A program made the position numbers and the translations under genes. Source: Eriocheir sinensis (Eukaryota > Arthropoda > Malacostraca > Decapoda > Varunidae). From it: 64,000 bases of DNA. How positions within the stretch are numbered: position 1 is the first letter of the stretch; the number at the start of each line of letters is the position of its first letter. The stretch lies in contig NW_026111831.1 of assembly GCF_024679095.1 (NCBI RefSeq), positions 2,060,286 through 2,124,285 of the forward strand, read 5' to 3'. A model generated the notes under the pieces. The model saw nothing but the letters and a program-made list of their open reading frames with translations. It had not been told where the DNA came from and did not search any database. Shown in pieces: positions 34,230-47,666 of the stretch.

Positions 34230-34520
34230 GAGTTTTGTACGTCGGAGGACTTAGGAGGAGAGACTCAATAGCATGGGGCTCACAACCCTGGAGAGAAGAA
34301 GAGAAAGAGGAGACCTGATAGCAGTGTGCAGGGTGGTGAGCGGAGTGGAGCATTTGGACAGAGAGGACCTGTGTGTGTGTGCAACGAGAGAGAAACGAGA
34401 GAACATGGAAAGAAGTTGAGGGCGACCACGTGTAGGCAAGATGTGAAAAACTTTAGCTTCCCAAACAGAAGCATTGAGCTATGGAATAGGCTGGAGGAGG
34501 AAGTGGTTTGTGCATGTCTT
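34230..34520 (+). pseudogene. RT-G: C-terminal part, copy 1
   Basis: The frame reads LGLTTLERRRERGDLIAV, KLRATTCRQDVKNFSF and [15 protein letters not shown]. The LxxRRxRGDLI...FS.R...WN.L...VV order is the usual end of CR1-like ORF2. It is separated from its RT core only by the 40-bp VNTR. Confidence 0.7.
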
Positions 34521-34556
34521 GGGTTATGTCTTGGCCTATTGCACTGGTAGGTTTCT

Positions 34557-34702
34557 TCCCATTGGATCCTGAGTTCCTGATGGTCGGTCCAAGGCTTCTT
34601 CCCAGTGGGGCCTGATGGTCGGCCCAGCCCATTCTGGTGCAGGCGAGTGTTTATAGTGGCGCCATCTTGCATTGGCTCATGATGCCCTACTGGAGCTCAT
34701 CT
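34557..34702 (-). repeat. SINE-A body, split by piggyBac MITE
   Basis: The inverse of the SINE-A body up to CATCT, where the MITE begins. The head resumes at 35,331. Confidence 0.7.
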
Positions 34703-35330
34703 TTAACCCTCTGAGTACCGATGACGATACGGTATCGTCACCACTGGATGTTACCGCCAGTACGGGTGACGATACCACATCGTCACTGAGTTACCTTACA
34801 CTCGGTCTTATTTCAAAAAGTTTTGGTTCCCGAAGACCAGCCGGGTATCACGTGATAGCTAGAGAGTTGGGCTAGCTTCCCAGGTTCTCATGATCCTATG
34901 GGATACGCCACATAGTGAAAACAAAGGAAAAGTTCAGGACAGCTTACCACCCTCTGCCAAAAACAAAATGTTGCTTCCCATACGGTTGACGATACCGTAT
35001 CGTCATTTTATAATTTTCAAAACCGGTCTTATTTCTCGAAATATAATTGTTCCATGATGCACTGAGTGTAAAAAGTGTGGAACTACAAAACCGCGCTGAA
35101 ACGGAGTGGGCAGAGTCCGCATGAACTCGCTCTCGGCTGAGCGGGCTGGACAGGTGGGGCGGGGCTGCGGGTGAGATGAAGGTACACTTCTAAGCAACGG
35201 AAAGGGAATGACAACATTTTTATGGTTTTGGGATAGATTCGAGTGTTTTGAAAGAAAAAAAATTTTTTGCACATAGTGCGGTATGGGGTGTACTAGTTTT
35301 CTCGCCATAGCGCGGTACTCAGAGGGTTAA
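34703..35330. mobile_element. Complete piggyBac-type MITE (34,707-35,326)
   Basis: The 620-bp element is flanked by TTAA at 34,703-34,706 and 35,327-35,330. Its ends are CCCTCTGAGTACCG and the exact inverse. The empty site is preserved in the SINE-A copy at about 46,469 (CATCTTTAATCC). It contains three near-palindromes TGACGATAC.GTATCGTCA-like (34,721; 34,766; 34,987). No transposase frame is present. Confidence 0.9.
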
Positions 35331-35502
35331 TCCTAGAATCTAGGGTCTGGGTTGATAGGTGGTCTTCTGGACAGAATGTGGGTAGTTTTAAGGCACTCGG
35401 TGGTGGCTGAAAAGTCCCAGCTTGGTGGCACCGGTCGGGGATTGAATTCGCGTCCCTCCAGAACGTGGGGCCGTCGCTATCCGTTCAGCCTCCGCCTTTC
35501 TA
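35331..35502 (-). repeat. SINE-A head, copy 2
   Basis: Same tRNA-like box A/box B arrangement as at 569-738. It completes the SINE interrupted by the MITE. Confidence 0.65.
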
Positions 35503-35893
35503 GTATTACGGTTATCGTCATACGTACATGTCAACGATTGGTTTTCATGTTTTTTAAGTTTTCTAAAATACAGATAATGAAAATTTGAAATCATATATGT
35601 GTTTTATTTGAAATATCAATATAGTATTGTTTTCGCCTATCAGACTTATTGCTAGCTAGTATCAGAAATGTGGATTTATATCGGGTATCGCCTATACATT
35701 TTGTGTCTCCAGTTAACGAATATCGGTTATCACTGATAAGGTTTTCTATTATCAGTTATCGGGAATCTGGATCTGGGTCTGGATTAATGATGCGCAGGGC
35801 ACCCGTACAGGTGCATAACACGCACATTTGTTGGCTGTTGGGGGGACGGGGGAGTCGAGTGTGCAGGGGAGGGGGTAATTGTGCAGATTCAAT
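35503..35893. other. AT-rich TATCGG spacer, copy 2
   Basis: Matches 739-1,127. No gene. Confidence 0.45.
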
Positions 35894-36512
35894 ACGCGCC
35901 TCTGAAATACGATATTACGCCTCTGTATTATACTTAAGGGACGAAATACATGTCCCTTAACCATAATATGAAGGCGGAAAAACTTAAAAGTAAAGAAAAG
36001 TGGTAAAGGTAGGGAAAAGGCATATTATACATACGTGCGCTGTGTTGGTGTCGGCGGCGGCGGGGAGGTGAGTAGTGTTGCCAACGATCCGGTTAGGGGT
36101 AGTACGCTAGGTTAGCGATGGTACGTTTAGTTAGCCATTAGCCCACGCATGTTAGACCAGGTCCACCACGCGTGGTTATTTTTTTTTAGAACACGCACCT
36201 TTACCGAAAGGGTTTTATGAAGGTTTGAGCCGGGTATAGTATTAGGTAAAGGTGCGTGTTCTAAAAAAATAAAATAACCACGCGTGGTGGACCTGGTTTC
36301 ACATGCGTGGGCTATTCGATAGCTAAACGTACCATCGCTAACCGGATCGTTGGCAACACTGCCACCGCTGCCGCATGTATAATATGCCTTTTCACTACCT
36401 TTACCACTTTTTCTTTACTTTTAAGTTTTTCAGCCTTCATATTATGGTTAAGGGACATGTATTTCGTCCCTTAAGTATAATATGGAGGCGTAATATCGTA
36501 TTTTGGAGGCGT
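35894..36512. mobile_element. Foldback element, most complete copy
   Basis: The left end ACGCGCCTCTGAAATACGAT and the right end ...ATCGTATTTTGGAGGCGT pair as terminal inverted repeats. Arms of about 290 bp meet around 36,215-36,240. No frame. No convincing target duplication could be read. Confidence 0.75.
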
Positions 36513-36549
36513 GAAGTGAATCTCCACTATTACCAGGGAGGGAAGTGAA

Positions 36550-37082
36550 TCAAGTGTAATTGTTAGTGTTGGTGTGTTGTGGTGACAAGTGAGTGTGTAT
36601 TTGTTTTTTGAATGAGTCTATTGTACCGCAGTCTAAAATCTGTTGAGGGAGGCTGTTCCAGTCACGTAAGGTGCGTGGAAAGTATGAGTGCTTGTATACG
36701 TCAGCGTTATATGTTTGGTATTTATGGATGTGTGTGTTTCGTGTACGTCGACTGTTTGCGTTGCGTAAGTATGTATGTGGATCAATGTCAATGTGAGTGT
36801 TTGTGATCTTGTACATAAGTGTAAGTCTGTGTGCTTGTCTGCGTATGTGAAGAGGGTCCATGTTTACCTGTTGTTTGATCCGTGTTGTGATTCCAGGCGT
36901 TGGAGTGTAACTGTTTGTAATGAACCTTGCCTTGGTGTTGATTTGTTCTAACCTGTCAATGTTTCTGTGTGTAAGGATCCCACACCGGGGAGCAGTATTC
37001 CAGTGTTGGTCTCACAAGTGTGTCATAAGCGATGTGTTTAATGTCAGGAATAAGGTTTTCTGTTATCGTGCCCAGGTATGGT
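36550..37082 (-). pseudogene. RT-A LINE tail, copy 2
   Basis: Same fragment as 1,742-2,284. A frame change by small deletions near 36,700 (TNTD replaced) and 36,930-36,970 splits it into two frames. Non-functional. Confidence 0.7.

Positions 37083-37084
<2 letters not shown>

Positions 37085-37158
<74 letters not shown>
37085..37158. repeat. (CA)n microsatellite
   Basis: About 74 bp of CA, followed to about 37,345 by the CAG-rich module segment. Confidence 0.95.
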
Positions 37159-37160
<2 letters not shown>

Positions 37161-37345
37161 CTCGCCCCGGGCACGGAGTCTTGGGGTCACCACTGGACGG
37201 AGGCTGCTGTGTGGAGTGCTGACTGTGACGGCGGCACCAGCACCAGCAGGGGTCACCAGCAGCAGCAGCAGCAGCAGGAGTCAGCAGCAGCAGAAGAAAC
37301 AGGAGTCAGCAGCAGCGAGTTTGCTCTTGCTCTTGCTGTACAGTG
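37159..37345. repeat. CAG-rich module segment, copy 2
   Basis: Starts TCACCTCGCCCCGGGCACGG, then CAG repeats to about 37,318. Equivalent to 2,366-2,570. Confidence 0.6.
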
Positions 37346-38775
37346 ACCCGTTGGAGAGTCAGACTTCATATCGGCACAACCTGGAAAAATAAAACAAAAC
37401 AAGCGGTATCCATTACTAATCATCCTATTCCCTATTTCCTGCATACCACAGAAAACTCTTCATGATTTCTATAATTCTCTCATTTGCTTCAGCACTGTCC
37501 CAGCAGCAGCAGCATCCATTCCCTCTCTGTTCCTGCAATCCTCCCATTCACCTCCCAGCCCATCAGTGCCACCCTCATCATCTCCGTCCCTTCTCTCCAG
37601 TACCTCCCACACACCAGCATCCATTCCCTCTCTGTTCCTGCAATCCTCCCATTCACCTCCCAGCCCATCAGTGCCACCCTCATCATCTCCGTCCCTTCTC
37701 TCCGGTACCTCCCACACACCAGCATCCATTCCCTCTCTGTTCCTGCAATCCTCCCATTCACCTCCCAGCCCATCAGTGTCACCCTCATCATCTCCGTCCT
37801 TTCTCTCCGGTACCTCCCACACACCAGCATCCATTCCTCTCTGTTCCTGCAATCCTCCCATTCACCTCCCACCCCATCAGTGCCACCCTCATCATCTCCG
37901 TCCTTTCTCTCCGGTACCTCCCACACACCAGCATCCATTCCCTCTCTGTTCTTGCAATCCTTCCATTCACCTCCCAGCCCATCAGTGCCACCCTCATCTC
38001 CGTCCTTTCTCTCCGGTACCTCCCACACACCAGCATCCATTCCCTCTCTGTTCTTGCAATCCTTCCATTCACCTCCCAGCCCATCAGTGCCACCCTCATC
38101 TCCGTCCTGTCTCTCCGGTACCTCCAAAACACACCAGCATCCATTCCTCTCTGTTCCTGCAATCCTCCCATTCACCTCCAGCCCATCCTCATCATTGCCA
38201 CCCTCATCATCTCCGTCCTTTCTCCGGTACCTCCCACACACCAGCATCCATTCCCTCTCTGTTCTTGCAATCCTTCCATTCACCTCCCAGCCCATCAGTG
38301 CCACCCTCATCATCTCCGTCCTTTCTCTCCGGTACCTCCCACACACCGCATCACATGCGCCACAGTTTCATCCACACCCCTGTCACACATCTGACACACT
38401 TTGCTGCGGGACTCAGACCACCTGTAATTTCTTGCATTCACATTCATACACTGCGCTCGAGCTTGGCAGAGAAGATCACCACCCAGGCTTCCATCATGCA
38501 GCTGACACACTGCGGGGCTTCCTTCTCCCTGTACCACTCCAAAGTAGTCTTTCGCTCCATCGCATGCTTCCACCTCCTCAGACCGTCACCTTTCACTGCA
38601 CTGTCTATCTCTCTCTTCCACTTTCTCACATCCCATTCTAGACCCTCACTGTTCCTGTCAGTCACCTTCCATTCAAAGAAACGCCTCCCTTCCTCTCTGC
38701 TCACCCACCTGACTCGCATACCACTGTCACCAACCATTCGCATGCAGTTCTTAATCCATTTGCTCTCATGCACAC
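37346..38775 (-). pseudogene. RT-B LINE tail with 105-bp VNTR, copy 2
   Basis: The minus strand has the same C-terminal motifs as 3,390-4,033 (SKWIKNCMRM, EWDVRKWKREIDSAVKG, RYRWSESRSKVCQMCD-like). It then has eight copies of a 105-bp unit (37,513-38,350), each encoding a piece like MMRVALMGWEVNGRIAG. The first unit is fused to the original end WMLLLLGQC. Three units of 105 bp remain in frame, others are shortened and shift. The VNTR therefore amplified codons of the LINE itself. Confidence 0.7.
37513..38350. repeat. 105-bp VNTR within RT-B (about 8 units)
   Basis: CATCCATTCCCTCTCTGTTC starts units at 37,513 and 37,618, which gives a 105-bp period. Later units are 99-105 bp long. Confidence 0.9.
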
Positions 38776-39124
38776 GAGCTCATGTCTTCACACTTCATGT
38801 CTTGGTCTCGGTCATGGCCTTGTCCTGGTGACCTCAGGCGCCCCATCGCGGGTCCTCCTCCTCATATTCTCATCAGCTGTCATCACACACACTGCTCGGC
38901 AATGGCGTTATACCATTCATATCCTTCCTCACTGTCATACACCATCGCTCTATACTTTCCAGCTTGAATCACTTGTTTTCAAGCCTTTTCCCTGGACTTA
39001 TTCATGCAAGCATTTGTGCCTTTTTTTCCGGCACCGCGTGAGGAACACTTGGGCTGTCCTGGCAAGGCTTTCTGCTTCCTTTTTGTCTCCCCAACACTGT
39101 TGTCCTCCTCTGGCCTCCTGTCCC
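38776..39124. other. Unassigned spacer (as 4,034-4,384)
   Basis: Near-identical to the first module. No gene recognised. Confidence 0.3.
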
Positions 39125-39691
39125 CTGCCTGTTACTGTCACACTGAGGCTGTTACTCCCTCCCTGCCTCCACACAGCCCCAACACTGTGCACACTGCCTC
39201 GTTGTCCTCCTGTCCCACTCCTCCCTGCCTGTTACTGTCACACTGAGGCTGTTACTCCCTCCCTGCCTCCACACAGCCCCGTTGTCCTCCTGTCCCACTC
39301 CTCCCTGCCTGTTACTGTCACACTGAGGCTGTTACTCCCTCCCTGCATCCACACAGCCCCGTTGTCCTCCTGTCCCACTCCTCCCTGCCTGTTACTGTCA
39401 CACTGAGGCTGTTACTCCCTCCCTGCCTCCACACAGCCCCAACACTGTGCACACTGCCCCGTTGTCCTCCTGTCCCACCTCCCTGCCTGTTACTGTCACA
39501 CTGGGGCTGTTACTCCCTGCCTCCACACAGCCCCGTTGTCCTCCTGTCCCACTCCTCCCTGCCAGTTACTGTCACACTGAGGCTGTTACTCCCTCCCTGC
39601 CTCCACACAGCCCCAACACTGTGCACACTGCCCCGTTGTCCTCCTGCCCCACTCCTCCCTGCCTGTTACTGTCACACTGGCGCTGTTACTC
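39125..39691. repeat. 100-bp minisatellite, short array
   Basis: About six units, several with internal deletions, compared with about 16 at 4,385-5,990. Confidence 0.9.
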
Positions 39692-39945
39692 CCTCTCTGC
39701 CTCTCACAGCTGCTGCATTCTACAGTTAGATGTTCCACCGTTTCTCTCTCTCTCGTGTCCTGCAGCCACAGCTCTGTTTCCCGCGTCCCTGTTCCTGCCA
39801 TTCGCCTCCAGGGTTCCCGTTCTTGCTTTAAACAACAGCTTGGTGCTCCCCCAGTCTCCTACATGCCAGTCCACACGTTGTTGTGAAGGACATCTTATTT
39901 TCTTGTCTCCACGCAGAGGATAAAGTAAAGATAAAGTTTGGGGCA
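39692..39945 (-). pseudogene. LINE C-terminal knuckle fragment, copy 2
   Basis: Contains RERETVEHLTVECSSCERQR on the minus strand, as at 5,991-6,235. Confidence 0.45.
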
Positions 39946-40755
39946 CACTCTATAGCTGCGCGTGGCCCCGGTGCTCATATGCGTCTCCTTGCCCCTTAAG
40001 CGTGGGGGAGGAGCCAGCACCCCGGGGCACAGGGCAGGGGGGACGCCCGGGTTGCCACCTCGGAGGAATTATATACATGGAGTGGCCCTCAGTGGGTCGC
40101 TCTTCACTGTGAGGTGAAGCAAGGGGGAAAGGGGGCGGAGCTTAGCTGGTGGGCGGAACCAGCAATTCCACCCAAAACACTGGATGCCATATTTCTTCCA
40201 CATATCATATGTTTTTTAGTTATTCAGCTGCTGCAGTATATACACTAAGGATATATGTACAGGTTTTAATACAAAAACACTAGAATTTCCTTGTCTTTAT
40301 TCCGTAGAAGAAATGTTCCACACTCACCTTATTTGATCCCTCACACTTTCTCTGTATAAAGTTCATTATATAATGACCATGGCCTTATTTATCAAAGGCA
40401 TGTACAGCCTTCTATGTAGAGCGTCGCAGATTTGATCAAAACTCACTACGAGTAAATAGAAGGAAGTATTGGGGCAGGAAAGAGAAAAACTTACCCATAC
40501 GCAAATAACATGTATTTTTGACTCGATCGACGTCAACTAACCGTGTTACACAATCATGCAAGTCATTGTTAGATTTATATTATCCAGTAAATGGAGACAA
40601 TACAACATACAGGTCAGGCACCAGATACTGAGATGGGTTGGTTACATGTTTTTAGGGAGAGAAATGGTTGTGGAATGGTGGATATGTCTTGATCACCAGA
40701 GATGAAAAAAAAGACTTACAAGAGTGGAATAAGTAACAAAAGATAACTCCTGTAA
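39946..40755. other. Duplicated non-coding spacer
   Basis: Matches 6,236-7,030. No gene. Confidence 0.5.
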
Positions 40756-41239
<484 letters not shown>

Positions 41240-41469
41240 CAAATGAAAGAAAGAATGAGATGGCAAGCTTCAAAGAGAAAGTAAAAAGATGAAGATGGAG
41301 AGATTAATAAACAAATTAGAGAAATAACACATGAAACAAAACAGTGTGAGATAAAGATAGGAAAAGAGTAACTGAAGAAAAGAAGGGAACCATGAAAAAA
41401 ATGAGAGAAACACAGACAAATACTCTCTCTCTCTCTCTTCGGTATATTGTAAGCAACGAGTTTCATCAT

Positions 41470-41748
41470 TACGCGTCCGCGGTGCAGTGGTTAGCGTGGT
41501 CTGGGTTTGAACCCGGCCCGGCAGTCGGCGTGCAGTTTACCCAGCTATTCATCCTTCCTTTCGGGCTGGTCGATAAATGGGTACCTGGGGACACCTGGGA
41601 AAGGCACGCTGGGGTAACCCTGGTGACACACTGGCCCTGCGTCCCGGGGTGATGGGGATGGCTGAGTGTTGTCGAAGGACAGGGGAAATATGTCTGGAGA
41701 AATTGAGTTTTTGAGGCACTGAAGGTCACCAAGTTCCCTGTGCCCCAT
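41470..41748 (+). repeat. SINE-C, copy 3
   Basis: Box A GCGGTGCAGTGG and box B GGTTTGAACCC, with small differences from copies 1, 2 and 4. Confidence 0.7.
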
Positions 41749-42204
41749 TAAGAAATGACGGCAAGGCCAGAGGCCAGGTGTTCCGCAGCGTCCAGCCCTG
41801 AGCTGTGTAATTCTCCCTATGCGTCTGTTTAAGGTAAACCTGCCATGGGCGGCAGGCTTACCTTAGGCAGATGCATCGAGGAAAACAGCTGTTTGGTCAG
41901 GCCTGTCAGCAGAACCAGGATGGGCTACCAAACGCTGCCCCCCACCACATATATTACTTTGGTTGAGTTTATGAAAAGGTCCATGTTTTTAGTCCACAAT
42001 ATATTTATCTGTAAAGCACAACAAGAACGGTGTGTACAAGCAGCGGACAAGACGAGTGACAAACGTGTGGATGTCGCTGCCAGCCTGTAACTGACCACTG
42101 ATGGCAGAGAGAAGTGCAAGCTATACAGAATTGTACTGTCACGTGATTCTTGAGTCATATGGAAAGTTCCGTGTATAACACATACAGCAGCACAATACAA
42201 CACT

Positions 42205-43203
42205 TCAGGGGAAGTGGATCTGCATGTGCCGGGCAATATCCGACTTGGTCTTGAAATGTTTGCTACAAACATCACAGTTTAACTCTCTCAGGCCAGAGTG
42301 TCTGAAGATGTGGCTGTTCAAAACAGATTTAGAAAAAAACCTTTTGCCACACTCATGGCACTCATGAGGTCTTTCACCAGTGTGTGTATAGGTGTGTGTG
42401 TTAAGGTGACTCTTATCAGTGAACCTTTTGCCACACTCATGGCATTCATGAGGTTTTCCACCAGTGTGCGTAAGGATGTGTATGTTGAGGTGACTTTTCT
42501 GACTAAACTTACTGCCACACTCACGGCATTCATGAGGTCTTTCACCAGTGTGTGTACGGGTGTGTTTGTTGAGGTGACACTTCCTAATGAACTTTTTGCC
42601 ACACTCATGGCATTCATGAGGTCTTTCACCAGTGTGTATAAGGGTGTGTGTGTTGAGGTTACTCCTCTGATTGAACTTTTTGCCACACTCATGGCATTCA
42701 TGAGGTCTTTCACCAGTGTGTGTAAGGGTGTGTTTCTTAAGGTCACTCTTACTGCTGAATGTTTTGTCACACTCACGGCATTCATGAGGACTTTCACCAG
42801 TGTGTGTAAGGGTGTGTTTCTTGAGGTCACTCTTCCTACTGAACTTTTTCCCAGAATCATGGCATTCATGAGGACTTTCACCAGTGTGTGTAAGGGTGTG
42901 TTTCTTGAGGTAACTCTTCCTACTGAACTTTTTCCCACAATCATGGCATTCATGAGGTCTTTCACCAATGTGTGTAAGGGTGTGTCTGATGAGGTTACTC
43001 TTCTGATTGAACGTTTTCTCACACTTACAGCATTCATGAGGTCTTTCACCAGTGTGTATCAGGGTGTGTGTGTTGAGGTACCTCTTTCTACTGAACTTTT
43101 TACCACACTCACAGCATTCATGAGGTCTTCCTCCAGAGTGTGTGGGTGTACTTGGTGAGGTCACCCTTACCAGGGAGTCTTTTCCCACACTCTTGGCACT
43201 CAT
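42205..43203 (-). CDS. ZNF4: open C2H2 zinc-finger gene, 11 fingers, one degenerate
   Basis: The frame encodes 332 residues from the ATG at 43,203 (MSAKSVGKDSLVR). The helices in order are SRKRYLNTH, NQKSNLIRH, SRKSYLKKH, SRKSDLKKH, SSKSDLKKH, NQRSNLNTH, IRKCHLNKH, SQKSHLNIH, TDKSHLNTH, FSKSVLNSH and FKTKSDIARH. Finger 4 has lost its second zinc-binding cysteine (CHDS in place of CHDC), so it probably does not fold. The final two fingers are more diverged than in the other copies (FSKSVLN, LNCDVCSKHF). The linkers vary (TGESPHE, TGGKPHE). The frame is otherwise uninterrupted. It lacks an effector domain, and expression is unproven. Confidence 0.7.
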   Translation of the reverse strand: MSAKSVGKDSLVRVTSPSTPTHSGGRPHECCECGKKFSRKRYLNTHTLIHTGERPHECCKCEKTFNQKSNLIRHTLTHIGERPHECHDCGKKFSRKSYLKKHTLTHTGESPHECHDSGKKFSRKSDLKKHTLTHTGESPHECRECDKTFSSKSDLKKHTLTHTGERPHECHECGKKFNQRSNLNTHTLIHTGERPHECHECGKKFIRKCHLNKHTRTHTGERPHECRECGSKFSQKSHLNIHILTHTGGKPHECHECGKRFTDKSHLNTHTYTHTGERPHECHECGKRFFSKSVLNSHIFRHSGLRELNCDVCSKHFKTKSDIARHMQIHFP

Positions 43204-43500
43204 GGTTTCCTTCACCAGTGTGTGCAAGGCTGTGTCTAGTGGACCTGCTCTCACTCTCAAGTCTTCTTGCACTCAAACTTTTCCTTTCCTTTATGGCTGG
43301 AGATGCCAGCAGCAAGGTGGTGGTGGTGGTGGTGAGGAGGCTCTCGTGATCACCCCTAATCCTCACACCACAGACAGTCTGTTCCTGCTGGTGCCCTGCC
43401 TTGCAGCCTCCACTGCAACAGAGATCAGCGGCAGCAAAGACGCAGGGAGCGCTGAGCACAGCACCGCCTCAGACCCTCACTTCTGCTCAGCACCGGCGGG
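43204..43500 (-). other. ZNF4 upstream region
   Basis: Same layout as the other copies, but about 18 bp are missing where the others have CCCGGGCACTCAGGCTGG. The GGT tract is at about 43,317-43,336. Confidence 0.4.
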
Positions 43501-44021
43501 GCTGTGGGGACAAAGATCACATCCTCATACAAACATGATTCAAAATAAAAAAGCAGCTGCAAATTACTAAAATGTATAACAAAGCATATCAGTTACTAGT
43601 TGTCAACCACAATATTGTGAAAACTACACCAAATAAACTGGGTCAAAACAGACCCAGAGTAATGAATTAACTGCCTTCAACATTTTGGAGGCACCGTGTA
43701 GCAGGCAGCTGAAAAGCACCTTGTAAAGACCTTCAGGAAAAGGGAAACTGAAAACCAAGAAGGGGCAGAACCACAACAGAGAACAGAAACCATAAAAAGG
43801 ACATCAGGGAGAGAATACAATTGAAAAGTGCACAGAGCAGTGCTCTTCAAACTGGGCGTGCCGGCCACCCTCAGGTGGGTGAGATTAACCAAGGGATGGA
43901 CGGCCGTCTTGGCGGGACAAGTGGGTGGACGAGACCATGCCAGTGTGTCGGGATACATGGATACATGAAATGCATGAAATGAACATGAGCCAAACACCTC
44001 ATACTGACCCCCTGAACACGT

Positions 44022-44495
44022 CCAGTTACTGTTCCTTTCCTTCACAGCAGTGGTTGCCAACACACCCAGTTACTGTTCCTTTCCTTTACAGCAGTGGTTG
44101 CTAACACACCCAGTCACTGTTCCTTTCCTTTACAGCAGTGGTTGCCAACACACCCAGTCACTGTTCCTTTCCTTCACAGCAGTGGTTGCCAACACACCCA
44201 GTTACTGTTCCTTTCCTTCACAGCAGTGGTTGCCAACACACCCAGTCACTGTTCCTTTCCTTCACAGCAGTGGTTGCCAACACACCCAGTTACTGTTCCT
44301 TTCCTTCACAGCAGTGGTTGCTAACACACCCAGTCACTGTTCCTTTCCTTCACAGCAGTGGTTGCCAACACACCCGGTTACTGTTCCTTTCCTTCACAGC
44401 AGTGGTTGCTAACACACCCAGTTACTGTTCCTTTCCTTCACAGCAGTGGTTGCCAACACACCCAGTTACTGTTCCTTTCCTCACAGCAGTGGTAT
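44022..44495. repeat. 44-bp minisatellite, about 10.7 copies
   Basis: Same unit. The end passes into RT-G through GGTATCTAACACACCC as at 33,565. 43,501-44,021 is the common ZNF spacer. Confidence 0.9.
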
Positions 44496-44790
44496 CTAAC
44501 ACACCCATTTGTTTTAGATGTTGCCAAAGCCTTCGACAAAGTCCCGCACAAAAGACTGACATTAAAACTGAAATACTATGGTATTTCAGGACCTATTCTA
44601 CACTGGATCACTGCATTTCTTACTAACTGGACTCAACGTGTTCCTCTTGACGGATCTTCATGTGACACCGTCCCTGTTTCTTCAGGTGTCCCACAAGGCA
44701 CCGTTAACGATCTTCCACTCTCAACGCCTAAGTCTTCCACTAGACTATTCGCCAATAATAGTGTGCTGTTTAGCGCAGTGAAGACTAGGG
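44496..44790 (+). pseudogene. RT-G core fragment, copy 2
   Basis: Encodes LDVAKAFDKVPHKRL and, as in copy 1, VSSGVPQGTV joined directly to NDLPLS and RLFANNSVLF. The shared deletion and shared FANN show that the defect predates duplication. The first RT motif (AFDKV) is better preserved here. Confidence 0.75.
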
Positions 44791-44799
44791 GTGTACCGA

Positions 44800-45000
44800 T
44801 GTATCAGTATGAGTATCGGTGGTATTGCCACATTTTAAGAGTATCGGTATGAGTATCGGTGGTATCGGCACATTTTAAGAGTATTGGTATCAGTATCGGT
44901 GGTATCGGTACATTTTAAGAGTATCGGTATCAGTATCGGCACATTTTAAGAGTATCGGTGGTATCGGCACATTTTAAGAGTATCGGTATCGTTATCGGCT
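44800..45000. repeat. 40-bp VNTR, copy 2
   Basis: Same unit as 33,862-34,200, shorter array. Confidence 0.85.
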
Positions 45001-45029
45001 GATTTTCAGCCGATACTACCAATACTTGA

Positions 45030-45319
45030 ATGAGTTTTGTATGTCGGAGGACTTAGGAGGAGAGACTCAATAGCATGGGGCTCATAACCCTGGAGAGAAG
45101 AAGAGAAAGAGGAGACCTGATAGCAGTGTGCAGGGTGGTGAGCAGAGTGGAGCATTTGGACAGAGAGGAACTGTTTGTGTGTTAAACGAGTGAGTAACGA
45201 GATTACATGTAAAGAAGTTGAGGGAGACCACGTTTAGTCAAGATGTGAAAATCTTTAGCTTCGCATACATAAGCTTTGATCTATGGAATAGGCTGGAGGA
45301 GGAGGTGGTTTGTGCAAGG
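45030..45319 (+). pseudogene. RT-G C-terminal part, copy 2
   Basis: Encodes LGLITLERRRERGDLIAV and [12 protein letters not shown]. It carries a premature stop (GTTAAACGAG) in the middle. Ends at the TA microsatellite. Confidence 0.65.
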
Positions 45320-46327
<1,008 letters not shown>

Positions 46328-46643
46328 GGATCCTGAGTTCCTGATGGTCGGTCCAAGGCTTCTTCCTGGTGGGGCCTGATGGTCGGCCCAGCCCGTTCTG
46401 GTGCAGGCGAGTGTTTATATTGGCGCCATCTTGCATTGGCTCATGATGCCCTCCTGGAGCTCATCTTTAATCCTAGAATCTAGGGTTTGGGTTGATAGGT
46501 GGTCTTCTGCACAGCATGTGGGTAGTTTTAAGCCACTCGGCGGCGGCTGAAAAATCCCAGCTTGGTGGCACCGGTCGGGGATTGAACTCGCGTCCTCCAG
46601 AACGTGGGGCCGTCTCGCTATCCGTTCAGCCTCCGCCTTTCTA
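46328..46643 (-). repeat. SINE-A, complete and uninterrupted
   Basis: About 316 bp: a tRNA-like head (box B GAGTTCAATCCC), then the body with GAAGACCACCTATCAACCC and CATGAGCCAATGCAAGATGG, ending at CAGGATCC. It serves as the empty site for the piggyBac MITE at 34,703-35,330. Confidence 0.7.
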
Positions 46644-47025
46644 GTATTACGGTTACCGTCCATATGTACGTGTCAACGTGTGGTTTTCATGTTTTGTAAG
46701 TTTTCTAAAATACAGATAATGAAAATTTGAAATCATATATGTGTTTTATTTGAAATATCAATATAGTATTGTTTTCGCCTATCGGACTTATCGCTAGCTA
46801 GTATCGGAATTGTGGATTTATATCGGGTATCGGTTATCACCTATATTTGTGTCTCCAGTTAACGAATATCGGTTATCACTGATAAGGTTTTCTATTATCA
46901 GTTATCGGGAATCTGGATCTGGATTAATGATGCGCAGGGCACCCACAGGTGCATAACATGCATATTTGTTGGCTGCTGGGGGGGGTAGTCGAGTGTTCAG
47001 GGAGGGGTAATTGTGAAGATTCAAT
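46644..47025. other. AT-rich TATCGG spacer, copy 3
   Basis: Matches 739-1,127 and 35,503-35,893. Confidence 0.45.
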
Positions 47026-47628
47026 ACGCCTCTGAAATACGATATTACGCCTCCAGATTAGGCTTAAGGGACGAAATACATGTCCCTTAACCACAATATG
47101 AAGGCGGAAAAACTTAAAAGTAAAGAAAAGTGGTAAAGGTAGGGAAAAGGCATATTATACATACGTGCGCTGTGTTGGTGTCGTCGGGGGCGGGGAGGTG
47201 AGTAGTGTTGCCAACGATCCGGTTAGGGATGGTACGCTAGGTTAGCGATGGTACGTTTAGTTAGCCATTAGCCCACCCATGTTAGACCAGGTCCACCACG
47301 CGTGGTTATTTTTTTTTTAGAACACGCACCATTACCGAAAGGGTTTTGTGAAGGTTTGAGTCGGGTATAGTATTAGGTAAAGGTGCGTGTTCTAAAAAAA
47401 ATAAAATAACCTCGCGTGGTGGACCTGGTTTCACATGCGTGGGTAATCGATAGCTAAACGTACCATCGCTAACCGGATCGTTGGCAACACTGCCACCACT
47501 GCCGTATGTATAATATGCCTTTTCACTACCTTTACTTATAAGTTTTTCCGCCTTCATATTATGGTTAAGGGACATGTATTTCGTCCCTTAAGTATAATAT
47601 GGAGGCGTAATATCATATTTTGGAGGCG
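47026..47628. mobile_element. Foldback element, copy 3
   Basis: Ends ACGCCTCTGAAATACGATAT and inverse ...TTTTGGAGGCGT. The right arm lacks about 15 bp (TTTACTTATAAG in place of the longer stretch). Confidence 0.75.
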
Positions 47629-47666
47629 TGAAGTGAATCTCCACTATTACCAGGGAGGGAAGTGAA

